Shown here: piece by piece, positions 32,174 through 39,888 of the stretch
Layout: every line of letters begins with the position of its first letter
How positions within the stretch are numbered: position 1 is the first letter of the stretch
DNA from: Curtobacterium sp. MCLR17_032
GTDB lineage: Bacteria > Actinomycetota > Actinomycetes > Actinomycetales > Microbacteriaceae
Direction: 5' to 3'
Length of the DNA: 64,000 nt
Assembly (NCBI RefSeq): GCF_003234795.2
Contig: NZ_CP126268.1
Span: 2,480,001-2,544,000 of the forward strand
Notes under the pieces: generated by a model
Seen by the model: only the letters and a program-made list of their open reading frames with translations
Databases searched by the model: none
Told to the model about the DNA's origin: nothing
Program-made: the position numbers and the translations under genes

Positions 32174-32246
32174 CAGGGCGGACAGGACTTGAACCTGCAA
32201 CCTGCGGTTTTGGAGACCGCTGCTCTACCAATTGAGCCACCGCCCT
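32174..32246 (-). tRNA. trpT: tRNA-Trp (anticodon CCA)
   Basis: 73 nt. The acceptor stem is AGGGCGG with CCGCCCT; the anticodon loop CTCCAAA reads CCA; the T-loop TTCAAGT is standard. CCA is not encoded. A TACACT box (- strand) at 32327-32332 would start a transcript covering tRNA-Trp, secE and nusG. Confidence 0.97.
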
Positions 32247-32326
32247 TCGGAACGTCCACCCGTACGGGATCCGGTCGTTCCAGGGAGAAGAAGTCCGTTT
32301 CCGACAGACTTCAACCGCCGCAGAAC

Positions 32327-32332
32327 AGTGTA
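32327..32332 (-). promoter_or_regulatory. Candidate -10 box for tRNA-Trp/secE
   Basis: TACACT on the - strand about 80 bp before the tRNA. A GTGGAC about 19 bp upstream is a loose -35. It is back to back with the aminotransferase promoter on the other strand. Confidence 0.4.
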
Positions 32333-32398
32333 CGGGAGTCCCGACGGCGGTGTCCACTTGACGGGTGCTCCGGCGCGGCGCGTCGGTAGGCTGACCCC

Positions 32399-33676
32399 GT
32401 GAGCACCGAAGCCGCCAGCCCTCAGCCCACCGACAGCCCCGACAGCAGCCCGCGCCCGGGCACGGACGCAGGTGCGCCCGGGGACCGTCCGCGCATCGCC
32501 TCCCGCATCGCCGCCATCGCCGAGTCCGCGACCCTCAAGGTCGACGCCAAGGCGAAGGCCCTCAAGGCCTCCGGGCGCCCGGTGATCTCCTTCGCCGCGG
32601 GCGAGCCCGACTTCGCCACCCCGGCGCACGTCGTCGACGCGGCCGTCGCGGCAGCGCAGGACTCGGCGAACCACCGGTACACCCCGGCCACGGGCCTCCC
32701 GGACCTGAAGCGCGCGGTCGCCGACAAGACCGCGCGCGAGTCCGGCATCGCCGTCGACCCGTCGCAGGTCATCATCACGAACGGCGGCAAGCAGGCCGTC
32801 TACCAGGCCTTCCAGACCGTGGTCGACGCCGGGGACGAGGTCCTGCTGCCCGCGCCGTACTGGACCACCTACCCCGAAGCCATCCGACTGGCGGGCGGCG
32901 TCCCCGTCGACGTCTTCGCCGGCAGCGACCAGGACTACCTCGTCACCGTCGAGCAGCTCGAGGCAGCGCGGACCCCGCGCACGAAGGCGTTGCTCTTCTG
33001 CTCCCCGTCGAACCCGACCGGTGCCGTCTACTCCGCCGAGCAGACCCGCGCCATCGGCGAGTGGGCGCTGGAGCACGGCATCTGGGTGATCAGCGACGAG
33101 ATCTACCAGGACCTGCTCTACGACGGCCTCACCTTCTCCGGTGTCCTCGAGCAGGTCCCGGCCCTCGCGGACACGACGATCCTGGTGAACGGGGTCGCCA
33201 AGACCTACGCCATGACCGGCTGGCGGGTCGGCTGGATGATCGGCCCGGCGGACGTGGTCAAGGCCGCGTCGAACCTGCAGTCCCACCTGTCCTCGAACGT
33301 CTCGAACGTCTCGCAGCGTGCCGCGATCGCCGCCCTGGACGGCCCGCAGGAGCCCGTCCTGGCGATGCGCGAGGCCTTCGACCGTCGCCGGCAGGCGATC
33401 GTCGCCGGCCTCAACGCCATCCCGGGGTTCAACACGCCCGTGCCGCAGGGGGCGTTCTACGTGTACCCCGACGTCACCGCGTTGCTCGGTCGCGAGTGGG
33501 CCGGCAGCACGCCGACCACGACCCTCGAGCTGGCGGACCTGATCCTCGAGCACGCCGAGGTCGCGGTCGTCCCGGGCGAGGCGTTCGGGCCCTCCGGGTA
33601 CCTGCGCCTGTCCTACGCGCTCGGCGACGACGACATCGCCGAGGGTGTCGCCCGTCTGGCCCGCCTGTTCGGCTGA
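32399..33676 (+). CDS. aspC: Pyridoxal-phosphate aminotransferase class I (aspartate aminotransferase-like)
   Basis: 425 residues; about 30 disordered Pro/Ser-rich residues precede the standard fold. [39 protein letters not shown] and [10 protein letters not shown] are class I motifs, and the PLP lysine is Lys268 in [16 protein letters not shown]. This subgroup transfers amino groups between aspartate (and some other amino acids) and 2-oxoglutarate. GTG at 32399 is six nt after a TAGGCT box (32387-32392), so the message appears leaderless. It is monocistronic, ending in a strong hairpin. Prephenate or broader specificity cannot be excluded. Confidence 0.9.
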   Translation: MSTEAASPQPTDSPDSSPRPGTDAGAPGDRPRIASRIAAIAESATLKVDAKAKALKASGRPVISFAAGEPDFATPAHVVDAAVAAAQDSANHRYTPATGLPDLKRAVADKTARESGIAVDPSQVIITNGGKQAVYQAFQTVVDAGDEVLLPAPYWTTYPEAIRLAGGVPVDVFAGSDQDYLVTVEQLEAARTPRTKALLFCSPSNPTGAVYSAEQTRAIGEWALEHGIWVISDEIYQDLLYDGLTFSGVLEQVPALADTTILVNGVAKTYAMTGWRVGWMIGPADVVKAASNLQSHLSSNVSNVSQRAAIAALDGPQEPVLAMREAFDRRRQAIVAGLNAIPGFNTPVPQGAFYVYPDVTALLGREWAGSTPTTTLELADLILEHAEVAVVPGEAFGPSGYLRLSYALGDDDIAEGVARLARLFG

Positions 33677-33696
33677 CCCCGGTCACCCCGAACGGC

Positions 33697-33728
33697 ACGA
33701 CGCGCCCCGTCTCGACGGGGCGCGTCGT
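33697..33728 (+). terminator. Terminator of the aminotransferase gene
   Basis: A perfect 15-bp stem (ACGACGCGCCCCGTC with GACGGGGCGCGTCGT) and a 2-nt gap in the centre, followed by CGTT. It lies 20 bp after the stop and can work in either direction. Confidence 0.85.
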
Positions 33729-33808
33729 CGTTGCGGGGAGCGATGTCGTCGGAGTCGGCGACGGCCGGGAGGCACGCCTCGCGTCCGCCACGCCGCAACC
33801 GTTGCCGG

Positions 33809-33840
<32 letters not shown>

Positions 33841-33841
33841 A

Positions 33842-34873
33842 TCAGGCGAGCAGGTCCCCGACCACGACGGGCTCCGGCACGAGCGTGACGCCGAAGCGGT
33901 TCGCGACCGTCACCTGCACGTAGCGCGCGAGCTCGGCGACCTGGGCCGCCGTCGCTCCCCCACGGTTCGTCAGCGCGAGGGTGTGCTTCGTGGAGATCCC
34001 GGCGCGGGACCCCGGGACGCCGTAGCCGCGGTGCACCCCGGCGTGCTCGATCAGCCAGGCGGCGCTGAGCTTCACGTCGTCACCGGCCGGCCAGCGCGGT
34101 GCGTCGTCGGGCATCGTCTGCGCGAACCCGGCCGACACGATCGGGTTGGTGAAGAACGAGCCGGCGCTCCAGGTGTCCGGGTCGGCGTCGTCGAGCACCA
34201 TGCCCTTGGACCCGCGCAGCCGGAGGACCTCGGCGCGGACGTCGGCCGGGGCGACGAGGGTGCCGAGCTCGACGCCGAGGGACCCCGCGAGCTGGGCGTA
34301 CCGCACCGGGACCCCGTCGTCGGAAGCCGTCCCGAGCCGGAACTCGACGGTCAGCACGACGCCGCGACGACCGTGCTTGAGGGTGCTCGTGCGGTAGCCG
34401 AGCGCCAGCTCGGACGCGGGGACCCAGGAACGCTCGCCGGTCTCGGCGTCCAGGAAGTCGACGGCGGTGAGCACGTCGGAGAGCTCGACCCCGTAGGCGC
34501 CGATGTTCTGCACGGGGGCGGCACCGACCGTGCCCGGGATGCCGCTGAGGGCCTCCAGTCCGGTCCATCCGCGCTCGACGGTCGTCGCGATGAACGCGTC
34601 CCACGGCTCCCCTGCGGCGACGCGGACGGTGACGCCGTCGGCGTCGGGCACCGCGTCGACCCCGCGGGTGCGGACCACCACCACGGTGCCGGGGAAGCCC
34701 TGGTCGGCGACGAGCAGGTTGCTGCCGCCGCCGAGGACCAGCCAGTCGTCCTCGTCCGCCCAGGCGTCGACGATGTGGGCGACGAGTTCGTCGGTCGTGT
34801 CCGCGACCAGCAGTCGGCCGGCCGGACCGCCGACGCGCAGGGTCGTGAGCTCGGCGAGCGTCGTCTCCGCCAC
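33842..34873 (-). CDS. murB: UDP-N-acetylmuramate dehydrogenase (MurB)
   Basis: 343 residues from GTG at 34873, two bases after the upstream stop. The FAD-binding segment LTTLRVGGPAGRLLVADTTDEL and LVLGGGSNLLVAD are MurB hallmarks; ALSGIPGTVGAAPVQNIGAYG carries the flavin loop; SAGSFFTNPIVSAGFA contains the catalytic serine region (G-S-F-F-x-N-P). It reduces UDP-GlcNAc-enolpyruvate to UDP-MurNAc in peptidoglycan synthesis. It is the third gene of a hadA-like, hadB-like, murB operon on the - strand. A hexanucleotide repeat follows the stop. Confidence 0.95.
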   Translation of the reverse strand: MAETTLAELTTLRVGGPAGRLLVADTTDELVAHIVDAWADEDDWLVLGGGSNLLVADQGFPGTVVVVRTRGVDAVPDADGVTVRVAAGEPWDAFIATTVERGWTGLEALSGIPGTVGAAPVQNIGAYGVELSDVLTAVDFLDAETGERSWVPASELALGYRTSTLKHGRRGVVLTVEFRLGTASDDGVPVRYAQLAGSLGVELGTLVAPADVRAEVLRLRGSKGMVLDDADPDTWSAGSFFTNPIVSAGFAQTMPDDAPRWPAGDDVKLSAAWLIEHAGVHRGYGVPGSRAGISTKHTLALTNRGGATAAQVAELARYVQVTVANRFGVTLVPEPVVVGDLLA

Positions 34874-34875
34874 GG

Positions 34876-35298
34876 TCAGTGGAACGCCACGGTGACCTGC
34901 GCCTTGCCGAGCACGGTCTGCCCGGCGGCGGTCACGGTGAGGTCGATGCGCTGCGGGCGGCCCTGGTCGTCGAGGGTGCCGACCTTGGCGACCACGCCGA
35001 CGTCGGCACCGTCGGTCGGGTCGACGACGACGGGGCGGGTGAAGCGGACGCCGTACGAGGCGACCCAACCGCGGTCGCCGAGCCACTCGGCGACGGGCTG
35101 GACGGCGAGGCCCATGGTGAGCATGCCGTGTGCCAGGACGCCGGGCAGCCCGACCGAGGCGGCGACGTCGTCGCGGTAGTGGATCGGGTTGAAGTCCCCG
35201 GAGGCCCCGGCGTACCGGACGAGCGAGTCGCGGGTCAGGTGCACCTGGCGCTCCGCGACGACGGTGCCGACCTGCAGGTCGGCGGCGGTGTCGGTCAT
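34876..35298 (-). CDS. hadB: MaoC-like (3R)-hydroxyacyl dehydratase, HadB-like subunit
   Basis: 140 residues forming a single hot-dog fold. YAGASGDFNPIHYRDDVAASVGLPGVLAHGMLTMGLAVQ contains the hydratase-2 motif with the catalytic Asp and His (D-F-N-P-I-H). In Mycobacterium, HadB is the catalytic partner of HadA or HadC in fatty-acid elongation. Its ATG at 35298 overlaps the stop of the HadA-like gene by four bases, supporting a heterodimer made from coupled translation. Microbacteriaceae do not make mycolic acids, so a different long-chain or polyketide-like substrate, or a general FAS role, is likely here. Confidence 0.88.
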   Translation of the reverse strand: MTDTAADLQVGTVVAERQVHLTRDSLVRYAGASGDFNPIHYRDDVAASVGLPGVLAHGMLTMGLAVQPVAEWLGDRGWVASYGVRFTRPVVVDPTDGADVGVVAKVGTLDDQGRPQRIDLTVTAAGQTVLGKAQVTVAFH

Positions 35299-35744
35299 GC
35301 GTCATCTCCTCGGACGACGAGGGTGGACGTGGCGGTGACGACGTGCTGTCCGTCGGCGTCGACGACGCTCGACTCGGCGGTGACCATCGCGTTGCCGCCC
35401 AGGGTCTTCACGCTCGTGACGGCGAGGGTCGCGGTGAGTTCGTCCCCGGCGACGATCGGTCGGGCGTAGGCGAACTTCTGCTCGCCGTGCACGACACGGG
35501 AGAAGTCGATGCCGGCGTCCGGTTCGGCCAGGAGCTGCGCGAGCGTGGCCTCCTGCACGACGACCGCGAAGGTGGCCGGGGCGACGACGTCGGCGTGCCC
35601 GGCGGCCCGTGCGGCGGCGGGGTCGGAGTGGATCGGGTTGGTCGCGAACACGGCGCGGGAGAACTCGCGCACCTTCTCACGACCGACCAGGTACGGCGGG
35701 GCCGGCGGGAACGTCCTGCCGACGAGCTCGGGGTTCACTGACAC
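35295..35744 (-). CDS. hadA: FAS1-like dehydratase, HadA-like subunit
   Basis: 149 residues of the MaoC N-terminal-like hot-dog family: LVGRTFPPAPPYLVGREKVREFSRAVFATNPIHSDPAAARAAG is the characteristic opening. HadA-type subunits bind the acyl chain while the HadB-type partner supplies the active site. GTG at 35744 is exactly six nt after TAGACT (35751-35756), which decides the start and suggests a leaderless message; the alternative GTG six bases further in is less likely. First gene of the hadA-hadB-murB operon. In mycobacteria the same gene pair lies next to tRNA-Trp-secE-nusG, matching this neighbourhood. Confidence 0.87.
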   Translation of the reverse strand: MSVNPELVGRTFPPAPPYLVGREKVREFSRAVFATNPIHSDPAAARAAGHADVVAPATFAVVVQEATLAQLLAEPDAGIDFSRVVHGEQKFAYARPIVAGDELTATLAVTSVKTLGGNAMVTAESSVVDADGQHVVTATSTLVVRGDDA

Positions 35745-35876
35745 CCGGGCAGTCTACCGAGGCCCTCGGACGCCGGACTCGACGTTGGTGATGAGCTCGA
35801 CCTTGTCCATGAGTTTGCATCGGTTAGGCTGGCGGCGCTCGGTCGGGGGACGACCGGGCGGGGGCGGGGAGTGGCG

Positions 35877-36284
35877 ATGGAGACGACGACCGAGTACACG
35901 GTGCTCGAACACCACGGCTGCACGGCGGTCGAGCTCGTCGACACTGCCCTGCGCGCCGTCGGACACCGGGTCGCGTCCGGCGAGGGCCGCCTGCTCGTGA
36001 CCGCGGGGAACCCCGTGATGACGGTGCTCCTCGGCGCGCTGCTCCACCCATCCCGGCAGTACCGGCGCTACGAGCTCGCACTGACGTCAACGCCGGGCCA
36101 TGCCGTCCTGACACTGCGGCACGCGGGTCACGGAGCGGCGGTCGTGGGCGGCATGATCGGGGCGAACCGCCGACGCGAGGCCTGGCACCGCATCGCCGGC
36201 CTGGTCGAGACGACCCTGCACGGCGGCGGCGTCCTGCTGCACCGCACGGACCGCATCGACACGTCGGGTATCAAGCTGCACTGA
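35877..36284 (+). CDS. Small conserved-looking protein of unknown function
   Basis: 135 residues from ATG at 35877 with GGGGAG at the right distance; a GTG at 35871 would add two residues. The sequence is compact and soluble (TVLEHHGCTAVELVDTALRAVGHRVASGEGRLLVTAGNPVMTVLLGALL...), with predicted alpha/beta content, no signal peptide and no motif that I recognise. A promoter is plausible: TTGTCC, 16 bp and TAGGCT shortly upstream. Codon use looks like its neighbours. Directly after the stop lie two copies of a 23-bp repeat. The gene is divergent from hadA and stands alone. Confidence 0.75.
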   Translation: METTTEYTVLEHHGCTAVELVDTALRAVGHRVASGEGRLLVTAGNPVMTVLLGALLHPSRQYRRYELALTSTPGHAVLTLRHAGHGAAVVGGMIGANRRREAWHRIAGLVETTLHGGGVLLHRTDRIDTSGIKLH

Positions 36285-36330
36285 CCCGTCGGGCTGGAGG
36301 CGCGGGGCCCGTCGGGCTGGAGGCGCGGGA
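36285..36330. repeat. Two 23-bp direct repeats directly after a stop codon
   Basis: Units cccgtcgggctggaggcgcg-plus-three bases at 36285-36307 and 36308-36330 differ at one position. The array begins at the base after the TGA of the 35877-36284 gene. Confidence 0.9.
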
Positions 36331-36384
36331 CGCGTGATCGAGGACCAACCGACCGCCACGGAACGGGCGGTGCGGGGAACGACG

Positions 36385-36412
36385 AAGGCCCGGCGCTGCT
36401 GCGCCGGGCCTT
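36385..36412 (-). terminator. Terminator of the tRNA-Thr/tRNA-Met transcript
   Basis: A perfect 12-bp stem (AAGGCCCGGCGC with GCGCCGGGCCTT) and a 4-nt loop, 49 bp beyond tRNA-Met on the - strand. Confidence 0.8.
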
Positions 36413-36460
36413 GCCGTCTTGACGTCGTTCCCGCTGATCACACTCGTTCGACCAGCACGG

Positions 36461-36534
36461 TAGCGAGGGCGGGACTTGAACCCGCGACACCACGATTATG
36501 AGCCGTGTGCTCTAACCAACTGAGCTACCCCGCC
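36461..36534 (-). tRNA. tRNA-Met (anticodon CAT)
   Basis: 74 nt. Acceptor GGCGGGG pairs with CCTCGCT (two G-T pairs), the anticodon loop is CTCATAA (CAT) and the T-loop TTCAAGT. The GGCGGGG start and paired first base mark it as an elongator rather than initiator tRNA. A tRNA-Ile with modified CAT cannot be excluded by sequence alone. No CCA encoded. Confidence 0.93.
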
Positions 36535-36579
36535 ATGGATCCGCAGCGATCACTGCGAAGTGACAACACTGCGAGTCGG

Positions 36580-36651
<72 letters not shown>

Positions 36652-36675
36652 GAGTACCGCGAGCGGCACCACACG

Positions 36676-36681
36676 AGGATA
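36676..36681 (-). promoter_or_regulatory. Candidate -10 box of the tRNA-Thr/tRNA-Met transcript
   Basis: TATCCT on the - strand, 24 bp before tRNA-Thr, with a loose CCAGAC 17 bp upstream. Confidence 0.45.
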
Positions 36682-36741
36682 GCAGACCCGCGACGGTGGT
36701 CTGGAACCGACCGTGACGCCCGGGCGTGCCGTCCGCGAGGG

Positions 36742-37983
36742 CTAGTTCGCGTTGGCCTGGAGCCACGCCAGCGGGTCCACCGGGACGCCGTCGATGCGGA
36801 TCTCCAGGTGCAGGTGCGGGCCTGTCGAGTTGCCCGTGCTGCCGACCAGACCGACGGTCTGACCGACCTTCACGTGCTCGCCCTGCACGACCTGGAACGA
36901 GTTGTCGAGCATGTGCCCGTAGACGCTGACGAACTGCTTGCCGTCCACGTCGTGCTCGATCCAGACGTCGTTGCCGAAGCCGCCGTCGTTCGCCTGCACC
37001 TTGATGACGGTTCCGTCGGCCACCGCGCCGATGGCGGTACCGGCACCCGGGGCGAAGTCGACGCCCTGGTGGAACGTGGAGCAGAACGAGCACCCGGCGA
37101 CCTGTCGGCCACCGAAGCCCGAGGAGATCGGCACACCGACCGGGAACGGCCACTGGATCGTGCCGTTCGCGTCGTTCGTGAACGTCGAGGGGTCGGTCGC
37201 CATGCCGGCGGCCGGGGTGACGCTCCGCTGCGCTTCGGACACGGTGTAGGCATCGCGGTCCACGGTGCCCTCGACGGCGTCACCGACGGAGAGCGACTGC
37301 GCGTCCTGCACGGAGGCACGGACGGCCGCGGCACCGGGCTGCGGGACGTAGAGGGCCTGCGCGGGCAGCGAGGTCGAGACGACGAGACCGGCGGTGAAGA
37401 GCAGTGCGCCGACGACCGTCACGCGGGACGCGGTCCGGCGGAACGAGGTACCGGAGGCCCGCGTCGCACGACCGGCGGCCGGTGCGGTGCGGGCGATGTG
37501 CCGCGTGGCACGGTCCACGCGGGGGCCGTCGGCGATGACCGGCACGGCCGGGGCCGCGGCACGGGTGGCCTTCGGGGCAGCGGCACGGCTCGCCTTCGAC
37601 GCAGCGGTCCGGGTCGCGCGCTTCGTCGCGGAGGTGCGGCGTGCGGCGGCGGGACGAGCGGCGACCGACACCGGAGCACCTTCGGCGAGCGGTGCGACGA
37701 CCGGGGAGGACGGTGCCGGCGGGGTCAGCGGTGCCGCGCTCGAGGCCGGGAGGACGGGCGACGAGGGGGCCGGCGGAGTCGTGGGGCCGGAGCCGACGGG
37801 CGCCGGACGAGCAGCGTCACGAGCGGGTGTGGCGACCGAGCGGTCGACGTCCGACCGCCGGCGGGACGTCTTCGCGGCGGCGCGTTCGGCTTCGATCCGA
37901 GCTCGTCTCGTCAGGTGCACGGACGGCGTCGCCCCAGGGGCGTTGCGGTCGATGGTCGTGGGCGTCTGCGAGGAGTCGAGCAT
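36742..37983 (-). CDS. M23-family peptidoglycan endopeptidase, membrane-anchored
   Basis: 413 residues. A long cytoplasmic, disordered Ala/Pro/Arg/Lys-rich region (about 1-185) leads to one membrane helix (SRVTVVGALLFTAGLVVSTSL), a short linker domain and a C-terminal LytM/M23 domain (about 305-405). The zinc ligands are visible: HQGVDFAPG (H-x-x-x-D) and HLHLEIR (H-x-H), with YGHML between. It should cut peptide cross-bridges in the wall outside the membrane. The unusual 185-residue cytoplasmic part, rich in KASRAAAPKATRAAAP-like repeats, might bind nucleic acid or be a phosphorylation target; that is speculation. A promoter candidate lies about 70 bp upstream. Confidence 0.9.
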   Translation of the reverse strand: MLDSSQTPTTIDRNAPGATPSVHLTRRARIEAERAAAKTSRRRSDVDRSVATPARDAARPAPVGSGPTTPPAPSSPVLPASSAAPLTPPAPSSPVVAPLAEGAPVSVAARPAAARRTSATKRATRTAASKASRAAAPKATRAAAPAVPVIADGPRVDRATRHIARTAPAAGRATRASGTSFRRTASRVTVVGALLFTAGLVVSTSLPAQALYVPQPGAAAVRASVQDAQSLSVGDAVEGTVDRDAYTVSEAQRSVTPAAGMATDPSTFTNDANGTIQWPFPVGVPISSGFGGRQVAGCSFCSTFHQGVDFAPGAGTAIGAVADGTVIKVQANDGGFGNDVWIEHDVDGKQFVSVYGHMLDNSFQVVQGEHVKVGQTVGLVGSTGNSTGPHLHLEIRIDGVPVDPLAWLQANAN

Positions 37984-38053
37984 GCGTTCGGTGATGATCC
38001 TGAGTTCGAGGCACGGGCGCTCGTCGGTAACGAGCAGGTAACGGGACTCCTGA

Positions 38054-38059
38054 ACGGTA
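38054..38059 (-). promoter_or_regulatory. Candidate -10 box of the M23 peptidase gene
   Basis: TACCGT on the - strand, with about 64 nt of leader before the ATG. The leader contains a GCTCGT/ACGAGC hairpin. No riboswitch match was recognised in the 156-bp gap 37984-38139. Confidence 0.35.
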
Positions 38060-38139
38060 GCAAAGGAGTTCGGTGCTCGCCAGTCGTGTGCACGCCTGTG
38101 CAGACCCCCCAGAGCGGGTGGCTCGGCCCGGGTCGGAGC

Positions 38140-38970
38140 TCAGTCGCCCAGGACGTCGTCCTCCAGCGTGCGGACGAGGGTGGCGAGGTCCTCGACGATG
38201 CTCGGCGCGGCGAAGAGGAAGGACCGCGTGTCGCCGACCTCCCACGTGCGGACGTCCGCTCCGGCCGCGGCGGCCACGATCGAGCCGGCCGCCATGTCCC
38301 ACGGGTTGATGCCGCGTTCGTAGTAGGCGTCGACGGTGCCCGCGGCCACGGCGCAGCAGTCGAGTGCGGCAGCTCCGGCACGGCGGACGTCACGCACCTC
38401 GGTGATCAGCCCGGCGAGGACGGCCGCCTGCTCCCACCGGCGTTCGGCGGTGTACCCGAAGCCGGTGGCGACGAGGGTCTCGGCGAGGGACTCCGGTGCG
38501 GCGACGGTGAGCGGACGTCCGTCGAGGGTGGCCACTCCCCCGGCCACGGCGCGGTACACCTGTCCGGTCGCCGGCGCGATCACGACACCGGCGACGGGCT
38601 CCCACATCGCGGGGTCGGGGACACCGCGGACGACCCCGATGCTCACGGCGTGGGCGGGGCTGCCGTAGAGGTAGTTGACCGTGCCGTCGATCGGGTCGAC
38701 GACCCAGGTCAGGCCGGAGGTGCCCGTCGCTGTGCCGGACTCCTCGCCGAGGAAGGCGTCGTCCGGGCGTGCTTCGCTGATGCGCCGGCGGATGAGCGCT
38801 TCGACCTCGCGGTCGGCGGCGGTCACGACGTCGGCGATGCTCGACTTCCGGTCGGCGACCTCGACCCCTTCGGCCCGGCGCTGCACCGCGAGTGCGGCGG
38901 CTTCACGGGCGATCGCCTCGGCGAGGTCGGCAAGGGCTTCGGGAGCAGCAGACACGGGAGCATTCGACAT
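38140..38970 (-). CDS. Inositol monophosphatase family protein
   Basis: 276 residues. The magnesium-binding motifs of the family are present: FLGEESGT (E-E), WVVDPIDGTVNYLYG (D-P-I-D-G-T) and GINPWDMAAGSIVAAAAGA (W-D-x-A). It hydrolyses inositol-1-phosphate or a related sugar/nucleotide phosphate (histidinol-phosphate and PAP phosphatases share these motifs). ATG at 38970 is six nt after a CAGGAT box (38977-38982), consistent with a leaderless message; a longer in-frame start would run through tRNA-Tyr and is rejected. It is not in an operon with the M23 gene, from which it is separated by 156 bp. Confidence 0.88.
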   Translation of the reverse strand: MSNAPVSAAPEALADLAEAIAREAAALAVQRRAEGVEVADRKSSIADVVTAADREVEALIRRRISEARPDDAFLGEESGTATGTSGLTWVVDPIDGTVNYLYGSPAHAVSIGVVRGVPDPAMWEPVAGVVIAPATGQVYRAVAGGVATLDGRPLTVAAPESLAETLVATGFGYTAERRWEQAAVLAGLITEVRDVRRAGAAALDCCAVAAGTVDAYYERGINPWDMAAGSIVAAAAGADVRTWEVGDTRSFLFAAPSIVEDLATLVRTLEDDVLGD

Positions 38971-39046
38971 ACCCCGATCCTGCCCGACCAGCCGATCCCC
39001 CGCGCGCGACCGAACGCCGCTCCGCCGAACCCCTGGCAACGCAGAA

Positions 39047-39072
39047 ATGGCCCCGTCCGAAGACGGGGCCAT
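39047..39072 (-). terminator. Terminator downstream of tRNA-Tyr
   Basis: A perfect 11-bp stem ATGGCCCCGTC/GACGGGGCCAT with a 4-nt loop that reads TTCG on the - strand, a very stable tetraloop, followed by TTTC. It separates tRNA-Tyr from the inositol-phosphatase gene. Confidence 0.8.
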
Positions 39073-39092
39073 CCCGACAAGCCAACACGAAT

Positions 39093-39120
39093 GTGTAGCT
39101 AGCACGTGTGTAGCTAGCAC
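39093..39120. repeat. Two GTGTAGCTAGCAC repeats (15-bp period) beside tRNA-Tyr
   Basis: Identical 13-bp units at 39093-39105 and 39108-39120, ending three bases from the tRNA 3' end. Each has the palindrome GCTAGC at its centre. The unit does not resemble the tRNA, so it is not an attachment-site duplicate. Processing sites for the tRNA 3' end, or slippage, are options. Confidence 0.85.
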
Positions 39121-39122
39121 AG

Positions 39123-39205
39123 TGGCGAGTGAGGGATTCGAACCCCCGGAGGCATACGCCGGCTGATTTACAGTCAGATCCCTTTGGCCGCTTGGGTAAC
39201 TCGCC
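39123..39205 (-). tRNA. tRNA-Tyr (anticodon GTA)
   Basis: 83 nt with a long variable arm. The acceptor GGCGAGT pairs with ACTCGCC; the anticodon loop CTGTAAA reads GTA; the T-loop is TTCGAAT. A TATGCT box (- strand) at 39253-39258 is a likely -10. Confidence 0.96.
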
Positions 39206-39252
39206 ATGTGCGCACCCGGCCCGTGTCATCACCGACCGAAGGCGCGGTGAAG

Positions 39253-39258
39253 AGCATA
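39253..39258 (-). promoter_or_regulatory. Candidate -10 box of tRNA-Tyr
   Basis: TATGCT on the - strand, 48 bp before the tRNA 5' end. The -35 region is not clear. Confidence 0.4.
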
Positions 39259-39365
39259 GCCGATGTCCGGAGGTGCTCGCGACCACGGTCGGACGCTGGC
39301 CGGTTGCCGAGGGTGGGACGGGCCTCCCGGAACGGGCCTGCGTGCCGCCGGATAGGCTGTCCGGC

Positions 39366-39854
39366 ATGGCAGACAGCTCCTTCGACGTGGTCAGCAAGGT
39401 CGACAAGATGGAGGCGGAGAACGCCCTCAACCAGGCGGCGAAGGAGATCGAGCAGCGCTACGACTTCAAGGGCGTCGGCGCGTCCGTCGCGTTCAGCGGT
39501 GAGGACGTCCTCATCAAGGCGTCGACCGAGGAGCGCGCCCTGGCCGTCCTCGACGTGCTGCAGACGAAGGCGATCAAGCGCGGCATCAGCCTGAAGAGCC
39601 TCGACGCCGGCGAGCCGTTCCCCTCGGGCAAGGAGTTCCGCATCGAGGTGAAGTTCAAGAACGGCATCGAGCAGGACATCGCGAAGAAGATCGGCGCGGT
39701 CATCCGGGCCGAGGCACCGAAGACGGTGAAGAGCCAGGTGCAGGGCGACGAGCTCCGGGTCTCCTCGAAGAGCCGCGACGACCTGCAGCAGACCATCCAG
39801 CTGCTCAAGGGCCAGGAGTTCGACGTGCCCCTGCAGTTCATCAACTTCCGCTGA
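39366..39854 (+). CDS. yajQ: YajQ-family nucleotide-binding protein
   Basis: 162 residues, the full family length. SSFDVVSKVDKMEAENALNQAAKEIEQRYDFKGVGASVAFSG is the invariant start, and QTIQLLKGQEFDVPLQFINFR the invariant end. It has two ferredoxin-like domains; family members bind cyclic di-GMP or other nucleotides and RNA, and act in stress and regulation, though the role in Actinobacteria is not settled. ATG at 39366 is seven nt after a TAGGCT box (39353-39358): leaderless. The cardiolipin synthase gene follows after 34 bp and may be co-transcribed. Confidence 0.95.
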   Translation: MADSSFDVVSKVDKMEAENALNQAAKEIEQRYDFKGVGASVAFSGEDVLIKASTEERALAVLDVLQTKAIKRGISLKSLDAGEPFPSGKEFRIEVKFKNGIEQDIAKKIGAVIRAEAPKTVKSQVQGDELRVSSKSRDDLQQTIQLLKGQEFDVPLQFINFR

Positions 39855-39888
39855 CCCGCGCTCCCCCGCGCAGACACCGACCCGCACC

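Noticed and set aside
32155..32259. Longer SecE start
   Set aside because: It would translate most of the tRNA-Trp gene.
37984..38139. Cyclic-di-AMP (ydaO-type) riboswitch before the M23 peptidase
   Set aside because: Such riboswitches control wall hydrolases in Actinobacteria, but I could not find the conserved core in this short leader.
39093..39205. Integrated element at tRNA-Tyr or the other tRNA genes
   Set aside because: No duplicate of a tRNA 3' end and no integrase or mobility gene nearby.
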